From Imperialibacter sp040222815 (GTDB taxonomy: Bacteria; Bacteroidota; Bacteroidia; Cytophagales; Cyclobacteriaceae), in contig NZ_JAVKCH010000026.1 of the NCBI RefSeq assembly GCF_040222815.1, positions 124,001-188,000 of the forward strand: DNA of 64,000 bases, written 5' to 3'. Of the stretch, positions 26,261 to 36,247 are shown piece by piece (the first letter of the stretch is position 1; each line of letters begins with the position of its first letter). The position numbers were made by a program, and so were the translations under genes. The notes under the pieces are model-generated. The model saw only the letters and a program-made list of their open reading frames with translations. It was not told the DNA's origin and did no database searches.

Positions 26261-27394
26261 TTAGTTTTTCTCTAGGAAATCATCCACCTCAACCGTATGC
26301 CTTGCCATTCCAAAGCGATAGGTGAATCCGAAATTGATCAGGTAGTCTGCAAATGCCGCATCGCCATTGACCAACTCCCCTGTTTCTTTGGTTCTTTGCT
26401 TGTCGGAAAAATTTTGCACCCTTGCTCTGTCTACAGCAATCGGCACCGTTAGACTAAAAGCCATGTTGCCAACACCATAGTTGACACCAGGCTCAAGTGA
26501 CACTATATAACCGGGTCTTCTGAATCCCTCATCCCCTCCGATGAGGTCGCTAGCTGGAACACCCTCCAGTCTTGCTCCGCCGTACAAGCCAAGTCCCTGC
26601 ACGGGAGTTACATACAAGGCACCCAGCCGGGCAGCGTACTGATCAGACACAGATAATTCTGATGCAGAACCCCGGAAATTAGTTGTCGAATATTTCTCCC
26701 TGGGATTCACCATGTAGTACAACAGGGCGCTCACCACCAGCTTCTCTGAAATGTTGTGGTAAGCCTGAGACTCGAAAGTTATTCCAACACCACCATCACC
26801 GGGTTGTATCGATTGATCCAGGCCGGAAGTGATCACCTGGTCGCTGTTAGGCCCCTGATTATAAAACTTTCCTTTTACCCGGTAATTACCAGAGGGCAGT
26901 TTCATGCCTACGCCAAGTGAAACATTGGAACCGGTATGAGTCGCAGGATCAAGCAGCCAGTAGCTGGCACCAAACCTTATATCCGCCAGCCCGCTTGAAT
27001 AAGTAAAATGTCTGTCACCGAGGCCATTGGGTGGGTTTCCGCCATGCTCGTACATCGACGACCTGGCGTGATTAACGAAAGGAAGAACAAAATTTACTGA
27101 CAGACGGTCTGAAATGCCGTAGGCAACCAGAAAGTCGAGGAAATAAGAATCGTTTATTACCTCTGTCCCATTTTCGACACGCTCAGTTTCTTCATGCTTA
27201 CCACGAAAGTGCTTATATGAATGGAAATACCTGAAATTGGTTGCAGCATTCCACTGCCCTTTGCCCAGCACAGCACCTCCTCCAACGTTGACACCGGCTC
27301 CTGACCTAACTGCGATACAGCCCTGAGAAAAGGCTTCACTGATGCCTGTAAACAGACAAATGAGTACTATATATTTAGTAAAAGTAGATTTCAT
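26261..27394 (-). CDS. Putative outer-membrane beta-barrel protein
   Basis: Exported protein of 377 residues with signal peptide (1-24, ending FSQ). The body consists of alternating strands (FLVAYGISDRLSVNFVLPF, LADIRFGASYWLL, VSLGVGMKLPSGNYRVKG) similar to transporters of the MetA-pathway-of-phenol-degradation type, which are outer-membrane channels for hydrophobic compounds. A functional assignment cannot be made. It has its own terminator and no close partner on the same strand. Confidence 0.65.
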   Translation of the reverse strand: MKSTFTKYIVLICLFTGISEAFSQGCIAVRSGAGVNVGGGAVLGKGQWNAATNFRYFHSYKHFRGKHEETERVENGTEVINDSYFLDFLVAYGISDRLSVNFVLPFVNHARSSMYEHGGNPPNGLGDRHFTYSSGLADIRFGASYWLLDPATHTGSNVSLGVGMKLPSGNYRVKGKFYNQGPNSDQVITSGLDQSIQPGDGGVGITFESQAYHNISEKLVVSALLYYMVNPREKYSTTNFRGSASELSVSDQYAARLGALYVTPVQGLGLYGGARLEGVPASDLIGGDEGFRRPGYIVSLEPGVNYGVGNMAFSLTVPIAVDRARVQNFSDKQRTKETGELVNGDAAFADYLINFGFTYRFGMARHTVEVDDFLEKN

Positions 27395-27641
27395 TTTGAG
27401 ATGATTTTAGTGAAAGAAAAAGTATTGGATAGACCAATTCTGAAAAGTCCTGCTAGTCACCTCTTGCTATCATCGACACCACAAAGCTTTACCAGAAAAC
27501 CTGCCAGTAACTTACTGAAGCACCAAACAACTATAAACAACCTCGTTTGTAGGAAACCAACTAAAGTTTCGCAGCAAATGATTGATTTGTCGGCGATGAA
27601 GAAACAACGAGATGAAAGTTCAGAATTGGTCTGATTCTGCC

Positions 27642-28223
27642 TTAAACTAAAATACTCCTGGGAGGAGGGCTTTGGATCGAAAGATAAAAAGTGTAATCCG
27701 AGACAACGTAGTCGGTATTCTCTACGGAATAAAAAGTACCGTAGGAACCCCTTTCCATTGCCACTTTCGAAATCATGTAATCTTTGGAAAGCGATTTTGA
27801 AAGGTCAACCTGTTTAGTTGTAGAGGCATCCGGCGCTGTGAAGGTACTCACATAGTCCTCAATGGCTTCATGCAGCTTTTGTTGGTTGTAGTCAGGAAGG
27901 CAAACGATGTACAGCGTATCCCCTGCATATTTTTGCTTGACCAATCTATAGTACTTTCCTTCTACCTCTATGAGCCCGTCAACTCTTTCATAGCGGGCCT
28001 GGTCGGGCATGTAGGCAAGAGACACAGCTACCTTAAACTCAACTAACTGATCTTCATTGAAATTGTCTGAATCAAGGTCGCTAACTACCTGTTGTTCAAG
28101 GTTATATTTCAAACCCATGAACACACCGTAAAACCCGATGATGTTCAGCAAGAATAGAAAAAGAAGCGATATGGCGGTGATCCGACGCAATGAAGTAGGT
28201 ATACTTTCCCGAAATGTATGCAT
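27642..28223 (-). CDS. Hypothetical membrane-anchored protein
   Basis: 193 residues. One N-terminal membrane helix (about 16-38, ITAISLLFLFLLNIIGFYGV) anchors a soluble domain with charged strands (YERVDGLIEVEGKYYRLVKQKY). This resembles anonymous Bacteroidota proteins with one N-terminal helix that are often found near TonB-dependent receptors. No catalytic motif is visible. It lies alone between oppositely oriented neighbours. Confidence 0.55.
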   Translation of the reverse strand: MHTFRESIPTSLRRITAISLLFLFLLNIIGFYGVFMGLKYNLEQQVVSDLDSDNFNEDQLVEFKVAVSLAYMPDQARYERVDGLIEVEGKYYRLVKQKYAGDTLYIVCLPDYNQQKLHEAIEDYVSTFTAPDASTTKQVDLSKSLSKDYMISKVAMERGSYGTFYSVENTDYVVSDYTFYLSIQSPPPRSILV

Positions 28224-28399
28224 TTAGGTGAATTATCCCAAACCCACCTTAAAGGAATAATTTGCTATATTTCGAATGCATATCTGCAACCAACCGTAAG
28301 TTCATAAGTACTTTAAGCATTATACCATAGAGGTGCTGTTCCGTCTCAATGGATTATATGCATAGTTTTTTCTCAAAAACTCAAACCTTTCCAACATCT

Positions 28400-29227
28400 A
28401 TGAGCTTACCATTCGATCACCTTGTGATTAAAGTCAATGACTTAGAAAAAGCCACGCAAACGTTCACCGCCAGTGGCTTTGTAGTAACAAAAGGAGGGAT
28501 TCACAAGGGGGGATTCTCTGAAAATGCATTAGTGATGTTCAAAGACGGCAGCTTTCTGGAGTTATTGTCGATGAGAAAAGGTTTCAAACCATTTCTTTTG
28601 AAGCTCTATTCGAAAACCCAGGCTTTCAGGTCTCTCAAGTACTCGAAGAAATGGGGGCTTTTTCACAGGTTCTACGACAGGGCTCTTTCGTTGCCTGAAG
28701 GAGTGACCGATTTCTGCCTTTTATCAGCTGATATCAAAGCAGATTTAACAAGGATAAACGATGGCGGCCTTTTTGTCACCAAACCAATGGCAGCGGCCAG
28801 AAAGAAGCCAGACGGAAAGAAAATCACCTGGCAAATGGCATCAACCCTCCTCACTGAGCTTCCCTTTATTCGGGGGCCTTATTCTACTCCCTCAACTCCT
28901 GCCGAGGAAGCCACAACGCATAAAAATGGCGTTACCGGTATAAAATCAATTACTCTTCTGGCGCTTGATTTTAAGGAAATGATGCGCAACCTGACCACCC
29001 TGCTAGGCCAGGAGCCCCAACAGAATACGGCTGAAGAAGACAAAGAGGCCAGATATATTATTGGTTCAACTACCCTCATTTTAAAAAAATCATCGGAGAA
29101 TGATGCGCTCATCAAAAAATTGAGAAGCAAGGGCTTGGGGGTGTTCGGGATCGAATGGGAATTTGGTACAAGTGGTTCGCAAGTGGATTCCGATTTTTCT
29201 ACCTTACACGGATTAGTGGTGCTTTAG
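28400..29227 (+). CDS. VOC/glyoxalase-like domain protein
   Basis: 275 residues from the ATG at 28400, where the product begins MSLPFDHLVIKVNDLEKA, the usual first strand of a glyoxalase-like (PF13468-type) domain. An upstream ATG at 28349 adds 17 residues that do not fit the fold. Two tandem VOC-like modules are suggested, the second starting near GIKSITLLALDFKEM. VOC proteins bind metal and act on small carbonyls or carry resistance; here the metal ligands cannot be confirmed by eye and the substrate is unknown. Confidence 0.7.
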   Translation: MSLPFDHLVIKVNDLEKATQTFTASGFVVTKGGIHKGGFSENALVMFKDGSFLELLSMRKGFKPFLLKLYSKTQAFRSLKYSKKWGLFHRFYDRALSLPEGVTDFCLLSADIKADLTRINDGGLFVTKPMAAARKKPDGKKITWQMASTLLTELPFIRGPYSTPSTPAEEATTHKNGVTGIKSITLLALDFKEMMRNLTTLLGQEPQQNTAEEDKEARYIIGSTTLILKKSSENDALIKKLRSKGLGVFGIEWEFGTSGSQVDSDFSTLHGLVVL

Positions 29228-29293
29228 TACGGCTGACCCTTTGATCATATCAATTTGAGGGTTGGGCGTCGATGCCAATCAAACCAACCTTAA

Positions 29294-30979
29294 ATGAAGA
29301 GATTAGCTTACCTCCTGCCGCTACTTGCCGCAATTATTTCCTGTTCTGCACCAGATTACGACGTAATTATCCGCAACGGACTTATCTACGACGGCTCGGG
29401 TAGTGCTCCTATTAGTGCTGACCTGGGTATCAAAGCAGATACGATTGCATTCATAGGCGACTTAAAGGACAAGTCGGGAGCTGCCGAAATTGATGCCGAA
29501 GGCAAGGCTGTGAGCCCTGGCTTTATCAACATGCTGAGCTGGGCAACCGAAAGCATCATTACCGACCCCAGGTCAATGAGTGACATCAGGCAGGGAGTTA
29601 CCCTTGAAGTATTTGGTGAGGGTGTATCTATGGGCCCGTTGAGTGACAAAATGAAGGCAGACTGGGTGAAGAATGCGGAAGAAGAAACTGATATCACCCC
29701 AGAATGGACTACACTCGGAGAGTACCTGGAGTACATGGAAAACAAAGGTGTAACACCCAACGTAGCCTCCTTCATCGGCGCTACTACCTTGCGCATTCAC
29801 ACAGTTGACTATGACAACCGTCCGCCAACTGAAGAAGAACTGGACAGCATGCGGTTACTGGTAAAACAGGGTATGGAAGAAGGCGCTTTGGGTATCGGTT
29901 CATCTCTGATTTATGCTCCGGCCTTTTACGCCAGCACTCAGGAACTGATAGAACTGTGCAAGGTGGCTGCTCCCTATGGTGGCCGGTACATCACCCACAT
30001 GCGCAGCGAAGGCAATCAGCTCCTGGAGGCGGTTGACGAAACGATCAAGATCGCCAGGGAAGCTGGCCTACCTGCAGAAATCTACCACCTGAAAGTGGCT
30101 GGCACAGACAACTGGTGGAAGATGGACACACTACTGTCGATGATTGACAACGCAAGAGCCGAGGGCGTTCAGTTGACTACGGACATGTATACCTATACTG
30201 CTGGCGCTACAGGTCTGGATGCTTCCATGCCTCCCTGGGTGCAGGAAGGTGGCCCTGAAAAATGGAGAGAAAGACTCAAAGACCCAGAGATAAGAAAGAA
30301 GGTGATCGAAGAGATGCGTACTGCCACCAATGAATGGGAAAACCTGCTGCTATCTGCCGGTTCACCGGAAAGGGTTGTGCTGCTTGGCTTCAAGAACGAT
30401 TCGCTGAAGCCAATCTACACGGGAAAGACATTGGCCGAAGCCGCTGCTATTCATGGAAAGTCTCCAGAGGAAACTGCCATCGATTTGGTGATAGCCGATG
30501 AGACCCGGGTGGGCACGGCCTACTTCATGATGTCGGAAGAAAACGTTAAACGCCAGATTCAATTACCATACATGAGTTTTTGCTCTGACGCTGGATCAGT
30601 GATGCCTGAGGGCAAAGTGTTGGAGTCGAGCACTCACCCACGCACCTACGGCAATTTTGCCCGACTATTGGGCAAATATGTGAGAGAGGAGAAAGTGATT
30701 TCTCTGGAAGAAGCCATCAGAAAGCTATCTTCGATGCCAGCAGAAAACATGGGTATAAGAAAAAGAGGCAGACTTGAGCCTGGCTATTATGCCGATGTGG
30801 TGATCTTTGACCCAGCGACCATTCAGGATCACGCAACATTCGAAAACCCTCATCAGCTTTCCACAGGCGTAACAGACGTTTGGGTAAATGGCGTACAGGT
30901 GCTTAGCAATAGTGAGCATACAGGAAGCTTTCCCGGAAGAGTAGTAAGAGGCCCGGGATGGGTAGGTTACAAGGACTGA
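29294..30979 (+). CDS. D-aminoacylase-like amidohydrolase, altered metal site
   Basis: Lipoprotein (lipobox IISC) of 561 residues, amidohydrolase superfamily, close to N-acyl-D-amino-acid deacylases. N-terminal DVIIRNGLIYDGSG, the ITHMRSEG and EIYHLKVAG histidines, the SFCSDAGS aspartate and the C-terminal GYYADVVIFDP strand are all in place. The usual HxH metal motif after PGFI is missing (PGFINMLSW), and the Cys that bridges metal in classical D-aminoacylases (GNCG) reads FGEGVS. A mono-zinc or differently bridged site is likely. Amidohydrolase fold sure; substrate not. Confidence 0.87.
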   Translation: MKRLAYLLPLLAAIISCSAPDYDVIIRNGLIYDGSGSAPISADLGIKADTIAFIGDLKDKSGAAEIDAEGKAVSPGFINMLSWATESIITDPRSMSDIRQGVTLEVFGEGVSMGPLSDKMKADWVKNAEEETDITPEWTTLGEYLEYMENKGVTPNVASFIGATTLRIHTVDYDNRPPTEEELDSMRLLVKQGMEEGALGIGSSLIYAPAFYASTQELIELCKVAAPYGGRYITHMRSEGNQLLEAVDETIKIAREAGLPAEIYHLKVAGTDNWWKMDTLLSMIDNARAEGVQLTTDMYTYTAGATGLDASMPPWVQEGGPEKWRERLKDPEIRKKVIEEMRTATNEWENLLLSAGSPERVVLLGFKNDSLKPIYTGKTLAEAAAIHGKSPEETAIDLVIADETRVGTAYFMMSEENVKRQIQLPYMSFCSDAGSVMPEGKVLESSTHPRTYGNFARLLGKYVREEKVISLEEAIRKLSSMPAENMGIRKRGRLEPGYYADVVIFDPATIQDHATFENPHQLSTGVTDVWVNGVQVLSNSEHTGSFPGRVVRGPGWVGYKD

Positions 30980-31097
30980 TCCATGGCGTGGATGACATTC
31001 GGTTGTGAATTAATGGGCAGAAAAAAGATATAATCAACCGGCAATTTTACTTGCTACAGTTATTCCCCTATCTTAATGAAACTATACTGACCTGACC

Positions 31098-31940
31098 ATG
31101 AAAACTGTAGTTATTACGGGTGCCACCGCCGGAATTGGCTTTGAGACTGCCAAACAATTGGCTCAAAAGGGATACAGGGTTATTCACCTTGCCCGGAATA
31201 AAGACAAAGCCAGAAAAGCTGACAGCCTTATCAAAGCCGCCGCTGGCCACGAGAATGTTCACCATATTGTGGCTGATTTGGCCGATCTCCGTTCGATCCA
31301 GGAAGCTGCTGGCAAAATCAAAGATATCTCCCACAGAATTGATGCGCTTATTAACAACGCAGGTGGTGTTATAGATGCAGATGATCGCAGCAAAGATGGC
31401 ATTGAAATGAACTTTACAGTCAATCATCTTGGGCACTTCTATCTCACCAATCTTTTGCTCAATGAACTGCTGGCTTCCAAGGCAAGAGTCATCAATGTGA
31501 GTTCAGAGGCCCACAAAATTGGGTACCTGAATATTGAGAAGATAAAGGAGAATAAAGGTCTAACACCTGGCTTTAAAGGATATGGCGATGCCAAACTATG
31601 TAATCTGTTGTTCACTAAATCACTTCATGAACAATACAGTGACCGTGGGCTTACCGCCTTCTCGGTTCATCCAGGCGTTGTGAAGACCAATTTCGGTCAT
31701 AACATGAAAGGTTTTGTGAGTGGCGTTATCAAATTTGCGCAGCTCTTTATGATCACGCCTGCCAAAGGAGCTTCCACGTCGGTTTATCTGGCCACGAAAG
31801 AAGGAATTGAAAAAAATAGTGGTGGTTATTTCAAATCGAGGCGCTTAACCACTCCTTCCACCCAGGCCACGAGCGACAAAAACTCCGAGAATCTTTGGGC
31901 GCTAAGTGAGCAAATGATAAAGGAAGCCCTGGAAAACTAG
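31098..31940 (+). CDS. SDR family oxidoreductase (retinol dehydrogenase-like)
   Basis: Short-chain dehydrogenase/reductase of 280 residues, NAD(P)-dependent. The nucleotide-binding motif is TGATAGIG (residues 7-14), followed by NNAG, the catalytic Ser in VSSEAH and YGDAK, the Tyr-x3-Lys pair. The arrangement resembles retinol dehydrogenase/WW-domain oxidoreductase-like SDRs. The substrate is unknown. The stop overlaps that of the convergent OmpA-family gene by 4 bases. Confidence 0.9.
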   Translation: MKTVVITGATAGIGFETAKQLAQKGYRVIHLARNKDKARKADSLIKAAAGHENVHHIVADLADLRSIQEAAGKIKDISHRIDALINNAGGVIDADDRSKDGIEMNFTVNHLGHFYLTNLLLNELLASKARVINVSSEAHKIGYLNIEKIKENKGLTPGFKGYGDAKLCNLLFTKSLHEQYSDRGLTAFSVHPGVVKTNFGHNMKGFVSGVIKFAQLFMITPAKGASTSVYLATKEGIEKNSGGYFKSRRLTTPSTQATSDKNSENLWALSEQMIKEALEN

Positions 31941-33562
31941 TTACTCTTCACAACAGTGAACTCAACTCTTCTGTTGAGCTTTCGAGTCTCCTCCGACGCA
32001 TTGGATGCAATGGGTTTGGTCGGCCCAAAGCCTTTGCCGGTCAACCGGCTCTTGTCGATTCCTTTGCTGACCAGGTAATCTATCACGGTCTGCACCCTGC
32101 TTTCCGACAATTCGATATTGGGCTTGATAGGCCCCTGGTTGTCCGTGTGCCCTGAAATGAGAATCTCGACTTCCGGGTTGTCTTCCATCATCTTTCTTAC
32201 CCTTTCTAGGTCGGCCTCCGACCCTCTGATCATATTGGCTGTACTTTGCTCGAAAAGAACATGTGAAAGCGTTACGGTGTTGCCCACAGATAGCGGCTGC
32301 AACAACACTGTCTCGTTGATATCCTCTCCATCAAATGTTTCGACTACCAACTGCTCCTCCAGATATCCCCGGGTGGAAACAGTAAGAGTATAAGAATGGC
32401 CATTCTCCAGAGCGAAACTAAATGCTCCGTCATTAGCTGACTGGTAATTGGTATTATAATCCGACGTTTGGCCAGTCACTGATATATTCGCAGACAGCAC
32501 CCCAAGCGTCTTCGCATCTCTTACTATCCCTGTAATTTGAGTGTTTGCCACGACCGGAGCTTCCGGCGTTGCTATTATCTCCGGGTCAATCGACGGTTGA
32601 ACAACGGCGCCAATGAGCGGCGTTTGCGGAATAGTGTCCAGCCTTTGAGCTACTATGTCCGACTTGATTGTCACCCGTTTGATATCGCTATAGCCTTCGG
32701 AGTTTTGCGTGCTGGTGAGGTAAGCGAAATCGGCACCCGGCCGGAACGAAAACGATAACTCGGTGCCCACAGTATTAACTTTGTTTCCCAGGCTGACTGG
32801 CTCTGACCAGTTTCGCCAGGAGTCGTCAAGTCTTTCAGAATAGAACAGGTCTCTTCCTCCCTGCCCCGCAATCCCGTTCGAAGCAAAAATCAATGTTTTA
32901 TAGTCCTCCGCTAAGAACGGTGTATTTTCCTGAAAGGCTGTGTTGATCATAAAGCCAAGATTCCTGGGCGAAGAATAGCTGCCATCCGACTCTCTGAAAC
33001 ATACATAGAGGTCTTCAGTACCATAGCCGCCGGGCGCTTCTATCGAAAGCAGCAAGACTGTTCCGTCGGCCGTTATCCAGCCACTTTGATGGCTGCTCTT
33101 GTTATTGAAGTATTTAACGTTCAACCTTTCCGGCGCCGTCCAACTGCTGCCGTTTCTACGGCTGGTAGCTACGGCTTTTCTGAGTATCCCGTCTTTGTCT
33201 TTGTAGTCAGTGGAAAGATACATCAGGTTGCCACCATCGGCAAAACCTATGATAGCATTGAGTCCGTCGCTGTTCAATGGTGCGCCTATATTTTGCGCTG
33301 GGAGCCAGTCTCCGGAAGCCGACTGCTCGCTCATCCAGATATCGCCCTTATCTCCTTTGCCTCCCACATTAGCCGGGTGCTGAACTCTGGTAAAGAACAA
33401 CTTTGTGCCAGAAGGGTGCATCACAGGGTTTTCTTCAAATGAAGGGGAATTGATATTATTTCCCACTGTCTCCTGACCACCATAAATGGTTAGGTTTTGG
33501 GCGTTAACTAACACTGAACAAAACAGAAAGGCGGGAGCAATAAAAAGCGCTAAATACTTCAT
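31937..33562 (-). CDS. OmpA family protein with PD40 repeats
   Basis: Envelope protein of 541 residues: signal peptide (1-21), TolB-like PD40 beta-propeller repeats (about 45-295, e.g. PVMHPSGTKLFFT, KTLIFASNGIAGQGGRDLFY), a carboxypeptidase-regulatory-like domain (about 345-420), and a C-terminal OmpA domain (about 430-541) with ISGHTDNQG and RVEF, which binds peptidoglycan. Proteins of this type link the outer membrane to the cell wall, and some take part in type IX secretion or gliding. It converges with the SDR gene. Confidence 0.9.
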   Translation of the reverse strand: MKYLALFIAPAFLFCSVLVNAQNLTIYGGQETVGNNINSPSFEENPVMHPSGTKLFFTRVQHPANVGGKGDKGDIWMSEQSASGDWLPAQNIGAPLNSDGLNAIIGFADGGNLMYLSTDYKDKDGILRKAVATSRRNGSSWTAPERLNVKYFNNKSSHQSGWITADGTVLLLSIEAPGGYGTEDLYVCFRESDGSYSSPRNLGFMINTAFQENTPFLAEDYKTLIFASNGIAGQGGRDLFYSERLDDSWRNWSEPVSLGNKVNTVGTELSFSFRPGADFAYLTSTQNSEGYSDIKRVTIKSDIVAQRLDTIPQTPLIGAVVQPSIDPEIIATPEAPVVANTQITGIVRDAKTLGVLSANISVTGQTSDYNTNYQSANDGAFSFALENGHSYTLTVSTRGYLEEQLVVETFDGEDINETVLLQPLSVGNTVTLSHVLFEQSTANMIRGSEADLERVRKMMEDNPEVEILISGHTDNQGPIKPNIELSESRVQTVIDYLVSKGIDKSRLTGKGFGPTKPIASNASEETRKLNRRVEFTVVKSN

Positions 33563-33695
33563 TAAACAGGATTTTCGGCAAAGTTAATAGAATAACGAAC
33601 AATCGTGCCCGGATAAGGCAATCGGTATGGCGAAAATTGGGTGAACGGTCTGGCGGAGAGACCTTCGAAGCATGTTTACAAGCCAGACATCAAAC

Positions 33696-34622
33696 CTAGT
33701 ATCCTCTATCCCTGTCAATTGCATTCTTCAACGGCTGTCCCTCCATCATGGCTTTATAATTAGCCACAATCTGGGGAGCCGCTGCCCCAGGATTGGTGAT
33801 GCTGGCTATATGTGGAGTAATGAACACTTTTGGATGGCCCCAAATTGGGTGATCCGTTTGAAGCGGTTCCTTTTCGAAAACGTCCAGAAATGCGCCTGAC
33901 AACGTTCCGTTGTCGATGGCCCTGATGATATCATCTGTGACCTGATGATGCCCACGGGCGGCATTGATCAGATAGGTGCCCCGGTTCATGCCCTCAAACA
34001 ACCTTTTGTTCAAGACGCCCTTAGTTTCCGGTGTAGCTGGCAACAAGCACACCAACACATTTATTTCCCTGAGAAAAGCGCCTAGCTCACCTTCTCCGGC
34101 GAAGCACTGAATTCCATCAACCTTCTTACGGCTATTCGCATATCCAAATACATCGAACCCGAGGGCTTTCAGCTTCCTGCCGGCATGCTGGCCCAGTACA
34201 CCGAAGCCCATGATGCCTATCCGGCAATCGACTTCAGGCGGCGATGGCTGATCCCAAATGTGTGCTTTTTTATCGGCGAGGTATTTCTCAAACCGCCGAT
34301 GATGATACAAAACCGCAGAAACGATATAGTTGCTCATCGAGAAGCTTAGGCCCTCATCGACAATGCGAACCACGGGCACACCGTCAGGCAGCTCCGGATC
34401 CTTGAGTACATGATCAACACCTGCCCCCATGGAGCAAATAAGCTTGAGGTTAGGAAAAGCTGTCAGCGACCCGGTCGGGTGGCCCCACACTACTGCGCAG
34501 GTTACTTCCGATTGGTCTTCAGTCTCAGGCCAAATTCTAACATCAAGGTTTTCGTCTGCCTTATTGAATTCCCTGATCCACTGGCTTAAGTCCCTTTTTG
34601 GCGCAATAATTACTATCGACAT
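33696..34622 (-). CDS. ghrA: Glyoxylate/hydroxypyruvate reductase A-like 2-hydroxyacid dehydrogenase
   Basis: NAD(P)-dependent D-2-hydroxyacid dehydrogenase, 308 residues. The Rossmann motif is GFGVLG in IGIMGFGVLGQHAGRKL; the catalytic Arg lies in INAARG, Glu in VFEKEPL and His in ITPHIAS. The N-terminal domain (ICSMGAGVDHVL) fits GhrA rather than SerA. It should reduce glyoxylate or hydroxypyruvate. The gene starts 3 bases after the stop of the DNA glycosylase gene and shares its operon. Confidence 0.87.
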   Translation of the reverse strand: MSIVIIAPKRDLSQWIREFNKADENLDVRIWPETEDQSEVTCAVVWGHPTGSLTAFPNLKLICSMGAGVDHVLKDPELPDGVPVVRIVDEGLSFSMSNYIVSAVLYHHRRFEKYLADKKAHIWDQPSPPEVDCRIGIMGFGVLGQHAGRKLKALGFDVFGYANSRKKVDGIQCFAGEGELGAFLREINVLVCLLPATPETKGVLNKRLFEGMNRGTYLINAARGHHQVTDDIIRAIDNGTLSGAFLDVFEKEPLQTDHPIWGHPKVFITPHIASITNPGAAAPQIVANYKAMMEGQPLKNAIDRDRGY

Positions 34623-34625
34623 AGA

Positions 34626-35228
34626 CTATTTTCTGCTTACAAATGGGTTATCCTTTATATAAAAGCGCCACGGTTTCAGTGCATCTTTACCAGCGTAATC
34701 CACCCCTATTCTGGTCGTGGCAACTATTTCTTTCTCCGTCACGACAATTCCTCTTTCTTCCAACCAGATAGAAGGCCCTAAAAGTGACTCCCCTGTGTTC
34801 GCAACTTTAATACCAAGGGCCTCACCTACCGTTCCGGGGCCAGCTGATATCCTCTTGAGTGAGGTCTTTCTCCGCCGTTCCATCATTTTATGCGCACCTT
34901 CCTGCGGCTCCACCGCCCTGATCAACACGGCGTCGGCATTGCCCTCGGCGTTTGTTACCACATTGACCATATGGTGGATTCCATAACAAAGATAAACGTA
35001 GGCCACTCCCCCTTCCTGAAACATCACTTCTGTGCGGCTCGTTTTTCCAAACCGGCAGGCATGGCAGGCCATGTCGTTTACACCATTGTAGGCCTCTGTT
35101 TCAACAATCATTCCGGCAGTCAATTCTCCATCAAAAAAAGTGCACAAAACCTTCCCTAGTAAATTTTTCGCCACAAGCACCACATCATTCACCACATAAA
35201 AGTCTTTTGAGAGCGGTTTCACTGGCAT
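34626..35228 (-). CDS. DNA-3-methyladenine glycosylase (AAG/Mpg family)
   Basis: Base-excision repair enzyme of 200 residues that removes alkylated purines such as 3-methyladenine. Family signatures are visible: VAKNLLGKVL near residue 20, VETEAYNGVNDMACHA (the catalytic Glu lies in VETEAY), VYLCYGIHHMVNVVT and AVLIRAVEP, then RISAGPGTVGEALGI. Length fits bacterial Mpg-type proteins. Upstream gene of a two-gene unit with the hydroxyacid dehydrogenase; no functional link between the two is evident. Confidence 0.93.
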   Translation of the reverse strand: MPVKPLSKDFYVVNDVVLVAKNLLGKVLCTFFDGELTAGMIVETEAYNGVNDMACHACRFGKTSRTEVMFQEGGVAYVYLCYGIHHMVNVVTNAEGNADAVLIRAVEPQEGAHKMMERRRKTSLKRISAGPGTVGEALGIKVANTGESLLGPSIWLEERGIVVTEKEIVATTRIGVDYAGKDALKPWRFYIKDNPFVSRK

Positions 35229-35317
35229 TTCGATCCTTGTTGTTTACCTGCTGAATATTAATCCATAACTTCGGCTGGACAATACAAAACAACGTTCAAA
35301 CAAACCTTCATCAAAAT

Positions 35318-36139
35318 ATGAGAAACACTTTCGCACTTGCAGTCGCTTTGATTTTTACGGGACTGTCATCCCATGCACAAATCAGTACGCCGGCGGCGAG
35401 CCCGTCCTGTAGTATCACTCAACAAATAGGATTAACAAATCTCTCGTTGGAGTATTCGAGACCAAGCGCCAGGGGGAGAACGATCTTTGGTGACTTGCTG
35501 CCCTATGGTGTTGAATGGAGAACAGGTGCCAACTCACCTACGACTCTTGCCTTCGACAAGCCAGTGATGATTAGAGGACAGGAGCTGGCAGCGGGAAGCT
35601 ATGTGATTTCCTCAGTGCCTGGCAAAACAGAATGGACGGTCACGTTCTCGCAAAACGACCAAAAGGTGATGAGTCTCAAAATACTGCCCGTTGCCTACCC
35701 CGCTCATGTCGAAACATTGAGCATCCAATTTGAGAAAATCACCGAAACTTCAGCCGACCTTCAAATTCTCTGGGAAAAGACGCTCATCGCCATTCCGATG
35801 GCGTTCAAGACGGACGAGCAGGTAATGGCGCAAATTGAAAGCTTTGCCAAAAACCCCGAAGCCAGTTTGGCCAACGCTTATTACCAGGCGGCTAGTTACT
35901 ACCTCAACACTGGCAGAGACCTGAACAAGGCATTAGAGTGGGTTAATAAGGCCATCGCTGTAAACGATGGCTTCTTCTGGCAGCATAGAACCAAGGCACT
36001 TATCCTCGCTGGCCTGGGCAAATACAAAGAGGCTATTGCGTCAGCACAAGTGAGTACTGAGAAATCAAAAGTCGCTGGCAATGCTGACTATCCAAGGCTG
36101 AACGACAAGTCGATTGCCGAATGGCAGACTAAGAAATAA
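35318..36139 (+). CDS. DUF2911 exported protein with TPR-like tail
   Basis: Exported protein of 273 residues with signal peptide (1-20). DUF2911 covers about residues 25-165 (LEYSRPSARGRTIFG, WRTGANSPTTLAF, AGSYVISSVPG), a family common in Bacteroidota with no known function. The remainder (about 175-265) has a TPR-like helical repeat (ALEWVNKAIAVNDGFFWQHR, ALILAGLGKYKEAIASAQ). A strong terminator hairpin follows at 36145. Confidence 0.87.
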   Translation: MRNTFALAVALIFTGLSSHAQISTPAASPSCSITQQIGLTNLSLEYSRPSARGRTIFGDLLPYGVEWRTGANSPTTLAFDKPVMIRGQELAAGSYVISSVPGKTEWTVTFSQNDQKVMSLKILPVAYPAHVETLSIQFEKITETSADLQILWEKTLIAIPMAFKTDEQVMAQIESFAKNPEASLANAYYQAASYYLNTGRDLNKALEWVNKAIAVNDGFFWQHRTKALILAGLGKYKEAIASAQVSTEKSKVAGNADYPRLNDKSIAEWQTKK

Positions 36140-36144
36140 TTGAA

Positions 36145-36190
36145 AAAGGTCGCAAGGATGTCAAATGAGCTCCTTGCGGCCTTTAGTAGC
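36145..36190 (+). terminator. Rho-independent-type terminator
   Basis: 14-bp stem (AAAGGTCGCAAGGA 36145-36158 with TCCTTGCGGCCTTT 36171-36184), one G-T pair, after the DUF2911 stop. The T tract is short on the plus strand; TTTTT on the minus side makes it potentially bidirectional. Confidence 0.7.
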
Positions 36191-36247
36191 AACTTAAAAG
36201 AACTTTTAGGGTGCTAAGTCTGCTTTTATAGTGTAAAAGGAAAAATT

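Noticed and set aside
27401..27634. 77-codon plus-strand frame between two minus-strand genes
   Set aside because: No domain or signal peptide, and the region looks like an ordinary promoter region.
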